The notes under the pieces were generated by a model. That model searched no databases and had not been told where the DNA came from. It saw only the letters and a list, made by a program, of their open reading frames with translations. From the NCBI GenBank assembly GCA_017382915.1, contig JAFNZJ010000071.1, positions 1 through 14,906 on the forward strand: a stretch of 14,906 nt of DNA, read 5' to 3'. This DNA comes from Clostridia bacterium. GTDB taxonomy: Bacteria; Bacillota; Clostridia; Oscillospirales; Acutalibacteraceae. Below, one piece after another: positions 12,759 to 14,906 of the stretch (position 1 is the stretch's first letter; each line of letters begins with the position of its first letter). The translations under genes were made by a program, and so were the position numbers.

Positions 12759-14852
12759 TTGGAAATCACTTTGGCTAAAACCGCAGGCTTTTGCTTTGGC
12801 GTAAACCGTGCGGTTGATATGGTTGAAAGGCTTGCCGAATCGGGCGAAAAGGTTTGTACCTTGGGTCCAATTATTCATAACACCCAGTTGGTTGAACAGC
12901 TGGCTAAAAAGGGCGTAAGAATAATTGATTCACCTGATGAGGCGGCAGATGATGAGGTTTTGGTCATTCGTTCACACGGCGTCACCGCCGATGTGGAAAG
13001 CCAAAGCCAAAAATACGCAAAGCGGGTGGAGGATGCAACCTGCCCCTTTGTTTCAAAAATACATAATATTGTAGCAAAGCGTTCTGCCCAGGGTGACATA
13101 ATTTTAATAGCGGGCGATGAAAATCATAAAGAGGTTGTGGGTATAAGGGGTCATGTAAACGGCCTGTCTTATGTCTACGCAAATGAGCAAAATTTAACTC
13201 AGCTTATTGAATTGCATCCCGAAATTAAAACTTCACCCGTTTCGGTGGTATCACAAACTACCTTTAACAAAGAAATTTGGAAAAAAACCGAAAAAATTTT
13301 AAAAAAGGTATGTACAAACGCAACAATTTTTGATACAATATGTAATGCAACTTCAAAAAGGCAGGAAGAAGCCTTTGAACTTTCAAAAGCGTCAGACGCA
13401 ATGGTGGTTATAGGTGGTAGGCACAGTTCAAACACCAATAAACTGTTTGCCATTTGCAGTGAAAACTGTAAAGCTACATATCTCGTAGAAACGGCGGATG
13501 AGATTAACCCAAACCACTTTGTCGGCGCCAAAAAAGTTGGGGTTGTAGCAGGTGCATCAACACCTGCGGGTATTATAAAGGAGGTCATTTTAGTTATGAC
13601 AGAAACAATCAAATCCACTGATGAGCTTAATATCGGTGCAGAAATTTCGGACGATATGTCCTTTGAGGAGGCACTTGAACTTTCGCTCAGCAGTTTAAAT
13701 ACAGATCAGAAAGTCCATGGTGTAGTACTTGCAGTAGGCCCTACCGAAATTCAGGTAGACATCGGCCGTAAGCAAACAGGCTATGTTAAAGCCGAAGAAT
13801 TTTCATACGACCAAAACATCAAGCTTAATGAGGTTGTAAAGGTTGGCGATGAGCTTGACCTTATCGTTATGAAAACCAATGACCAGGAAGGCACTATTAT
13901 GCTTTCTAAACGCCGTTATGATAACATTGCCAATTGGGATGCTATTGTTGAGGCAAGCGAAAACGGCACCGTTTTAGAGGGTACCGTTACCGAAATCATT
14001 AAGGGTGGCGTTATTGTTGTTGCCTTGGGCTTTAAGGTGTTTGTACCCGCTTCACAGGCAACCCTTACCCGTGGCGAGGATTTAGAGGCTCTTAAAGGTC
14101 AAACCGTTTCATTTAAAATTCGTGAAATCGGTCGTCGCCGCCGCGTAATCGGTTCTATCCGCGATGTACTGCAGGATGCCCGTAAAGAGGCTCAGGCAAA
14201 AATTTGGGAAAGCATTGCAGTAGGCGATGTTTTCAATGGTGTTGTTAAATCACTTACCGGCTATGGCGCATTCGTTGACCTTGGCGGTGTTGATGGTATG
14301 GTTCACATTTCTGAACTTTCATGGCAGCGCATTAAAAATCCCGCAGAGGTTGTAAGCGTTGGCGACACCTTAGAGGTTTATGTTAAGGATATTGACACCG
14401 ATAAGAAAAAGATTTCATTAGGTTATAAAAAGCCCGAAGATAATCCTTGGACCATATTCAACCGCGACTTTGCAGTTGATGATGTTATTAAGGCTACCAT
14501 CGTTAATATGACCACATATGGTGCATTTGCTCGCATCATCCCCGGCGTTGATGGTCTTATTCACATTTCTCAAATTGCTAACCGCCGCATTGATAAGCCT
14601 CAGGATGAGCTTAAAATCGGCCAAGAGGTTGAGGTTAAAATCATCGGCGTTGATGATGAGAAAAAGCGCGTAAGCCTTTCAATCCGCGCCCTTCTTCCTG
14701 AGGAGGAAGTTGTTGCTGAGGAAGTAGCCCCCGTTGAAGAGGCTGCCCCCGCAGAAGAAGTTGCTACTGAAGCCCCCGCAGAAGAAGTTGCTACTGAAGC
14801 CCCCGCAGAAGAAGTTGCTACTGAAGCACCCGCAGAAGAAGCAGCTGAATAA
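12759..14852 (+). CDS. ispH-rpsA: Bifunctional IspH (HMBPP reductase)-ribosomal protein S1 fusion
   Basis: Residues 1-280 are 4-hydroxy-3-methylbut-2-enyl diphosphate reductase, the last enzyme of the MEP pathway, which yields IPP and DMAPP. The three Fe-S cysteines are Cys12, Cys95 and Cys195, close to E. coli 12, 96 and 197, and the active-site glutamate is Glu125 in HKEV. Residues from about 316 carry four S1 RNA-binding domains (starting near 316, 403, 489 and 574), as in short Firmicutes S1 proteins, then an acidic Glu/Ala/Pro tail with a 9-residue repeat. The fusion is known in Clostridia. I chose TTG 12759, with GGGAG 8 bases upstream and the family start MEITLAKTAGFCFGV; a TTG at 12744 lies inside plsC. 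An in-frame ATG with a perfect Shine-Dalgarno at the junction may allow separate S1 synthesis. No linker longer than 35 residues is needed. Confidence 0.95.
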   Translation: MEITLAKTAGFCFGVNRAVDMVERLAESGEKVCTLGPIIHNTQLVEQLAKKGVRIIDSPDEAADDEVLVIRSHGVTADVESQSQKYAKRVEDATCPFVSKIHNIVAKRSAQGDIILIAGDENHKEVVGIRGHVNGLSYVYANEQNLTQLIELHPEIKTSPVSVVSQTTFNKEIWKKTEKILKKVCTNATIFDTICNATSKRQEEAFELSKASDAMVVIGGRHSSNTNKLFAICSENCKATYLVETADEINPNHFVGAKKVGVVAGASTPAGIIKEVILVMTETIKSTDELNIGAEISDDMSFEEALELSLSSLNTDQKVHGVVLAVGPTEIQVDIGRKQTGYVKAEEFSYDQNIKLNEVVKVGDELDLIVMKTNDQEGTIMLSKRRYDNIANWDAIVEASENGTVLEGTVTEIIKGGVIVVALGFKVFVPASQATLTRGEDLEALKGQTVSFKIREIGRRRRVIGSIRDVLQDARKEAQAKIWESIAVGDVFNGVVKSLTGYGAFVDLGGVDGMVHISELSWQRIKNPAEVVSVGDTLEVYVKDIDTDKKKISLGYKKPEDNPWTIFNRDFAVDDVIKATIVNMTTYGAFARIIPGVDGLIHISQIANRRIDKPQDELKIGQEVEVKIIGVDDEKKRVSLSIRALLPEEEVVAEEVAPVEEAAPAEEVATEAPAEEVATEAPAEEVATEAPAEEAAE
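13577..13598 (+). promoter_or_regulatory. Internal Shine-Dalgarno and in-frame ATG at the IspH-S1 junction
   Basis: AAAGGAGGT (13577-13585) is a full complement of the 16S 3' end and lies 10 bases before ATG 13596, which is in frame as Met280 of the fusion. Starting there would give a 418-aa, four-domain S1 protein beginning MTETIKSTDELN. The same bases encode the conserved IKEVI end of IspH, so the match could be due to protein constraint alone. Confidence 0.45.
14751..14840 (+). repeat. 27-bp tandem repeat encoding the acidic S1 tail
   Basis: Three adjacent 27-base units (14751-14777, 14778-14804, 14805-14831) encode AEEVATEAP each time, followed by a 9-base partial copy (14832-14840). Units 1 and 2 are identical, and unit 3 differs by one silent base. 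Identity at the DNA level points to recent expansion by slippage. Confidence 0.95.
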
Positions 14853-14861
14853 TATGTTTTT

Positions 14862-14889
14862 AAAAACCGCCCTTTATGGGCGGTTTTTT
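14862..14889 (+). terminator. Rho-independent terminator after ispH-rpsA
   Basis: AAAAACCGCCC (14862-14872) pairs with GGGCGGTTTTT (14878-14888) in an 11-bp stem with a 5-base loop, followed by a T-run. It lies 9 bases after the stop and closes the gene block. Confidence 0.95.
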
Positions 14890-14906
14890 CTTTATCGCTT
14901 TGTTGC

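Noticed and set aside
13199..13618. 139-codon minus-strand frame within the IspH domain
   Set aside because: It overlaps conserved IspH residues on the other strand and has no independent support.
1..14906. Search for CRISPR arrays, tRNA or rRNA genes, insertion sequences, prophage genes or riboswitches
   Set aside because: None seen by eye on either strand; the only tandem repeat is the coding 27-bp repeat at 14751-14840.

Overview
The window looks like a chromosomal segment of a low-to-moderate-GC Gram-positive anaerobe of the class Clostridia, probably of the Ruminococcaceae/Oscillospirales type. The pointers are the IspH-ribosomal protein S1 fusion, the DUF5685-DnaJ pair, the order FAD oxidoreductase-cmk-plsC-ispH/rpsA, strong AGGAGG-type ribosome binding sites, and short sigma-A promoters. 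The lineage is inferred from gene content and was not tested by a search. Every gene I can support is on the + strand.

Region 1 (1-1433) is visibly AT-richer and accessory in character. It holds the 3' end of an unrecognised protein, then a compact type II toxin-antitoxin module. A 57-aa VbhA-like antitoxin carrying the Fic inhibitory motif overlaps by one base a 195-aa Fic AMP-transferase with an intact catalytic motif. The module has its own near-consensus promoter and ends in a hairpin terminator.

Region 2 (1430-8115) is the nucleotide excision repair block. uvrB has its own promoter, and a SulP anion transporter with a STAS domain follows 9 bases after it. A perfect 16-bp terminator closes that unit. 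uvrA then starts from two overlapping promoter-like elements. UvrA and UvrB form the damage-recognition complex; the transporter between them has no obvious functional link.

Region 3 (8196-14852) is a tightly packed run of housekeeping and conserved genes: DUF5685 protein, DnaJ-domain protein with a Cys-rich tail, small membrane protein, BaiN/YhiN-type flavoprotein, cytidylate kinase (cmk), 1-acyl-glycerol-3-phosphate acyltransferase (plsC), and the IspH-S1 fusion. Gaps are mostly 1-base overlaps or 2-11 bases, with larger gaps only at 8116-8195 and 11430-11488. I see no convincing terminator between uvrA and the strong terminator at 14862-14889, so long read-through transcripts are likely. 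Functions cover pyrimidine nucleotide supply, phosphatidic acid synthesis, isoprenoid precursor synthesis and translation.

Nothing here is clearly a new system. The observations most worth a second look are three. The DUF5685 protein carries two Asp-rich motifs spaced like those of squalene/phytoene synthases. A perfect Shine-Dalgarno sequence and ATG lie in frame at the IspH-S1 junction, suggesting S1 might also be made alone. The Fic module is compact and probably functional.
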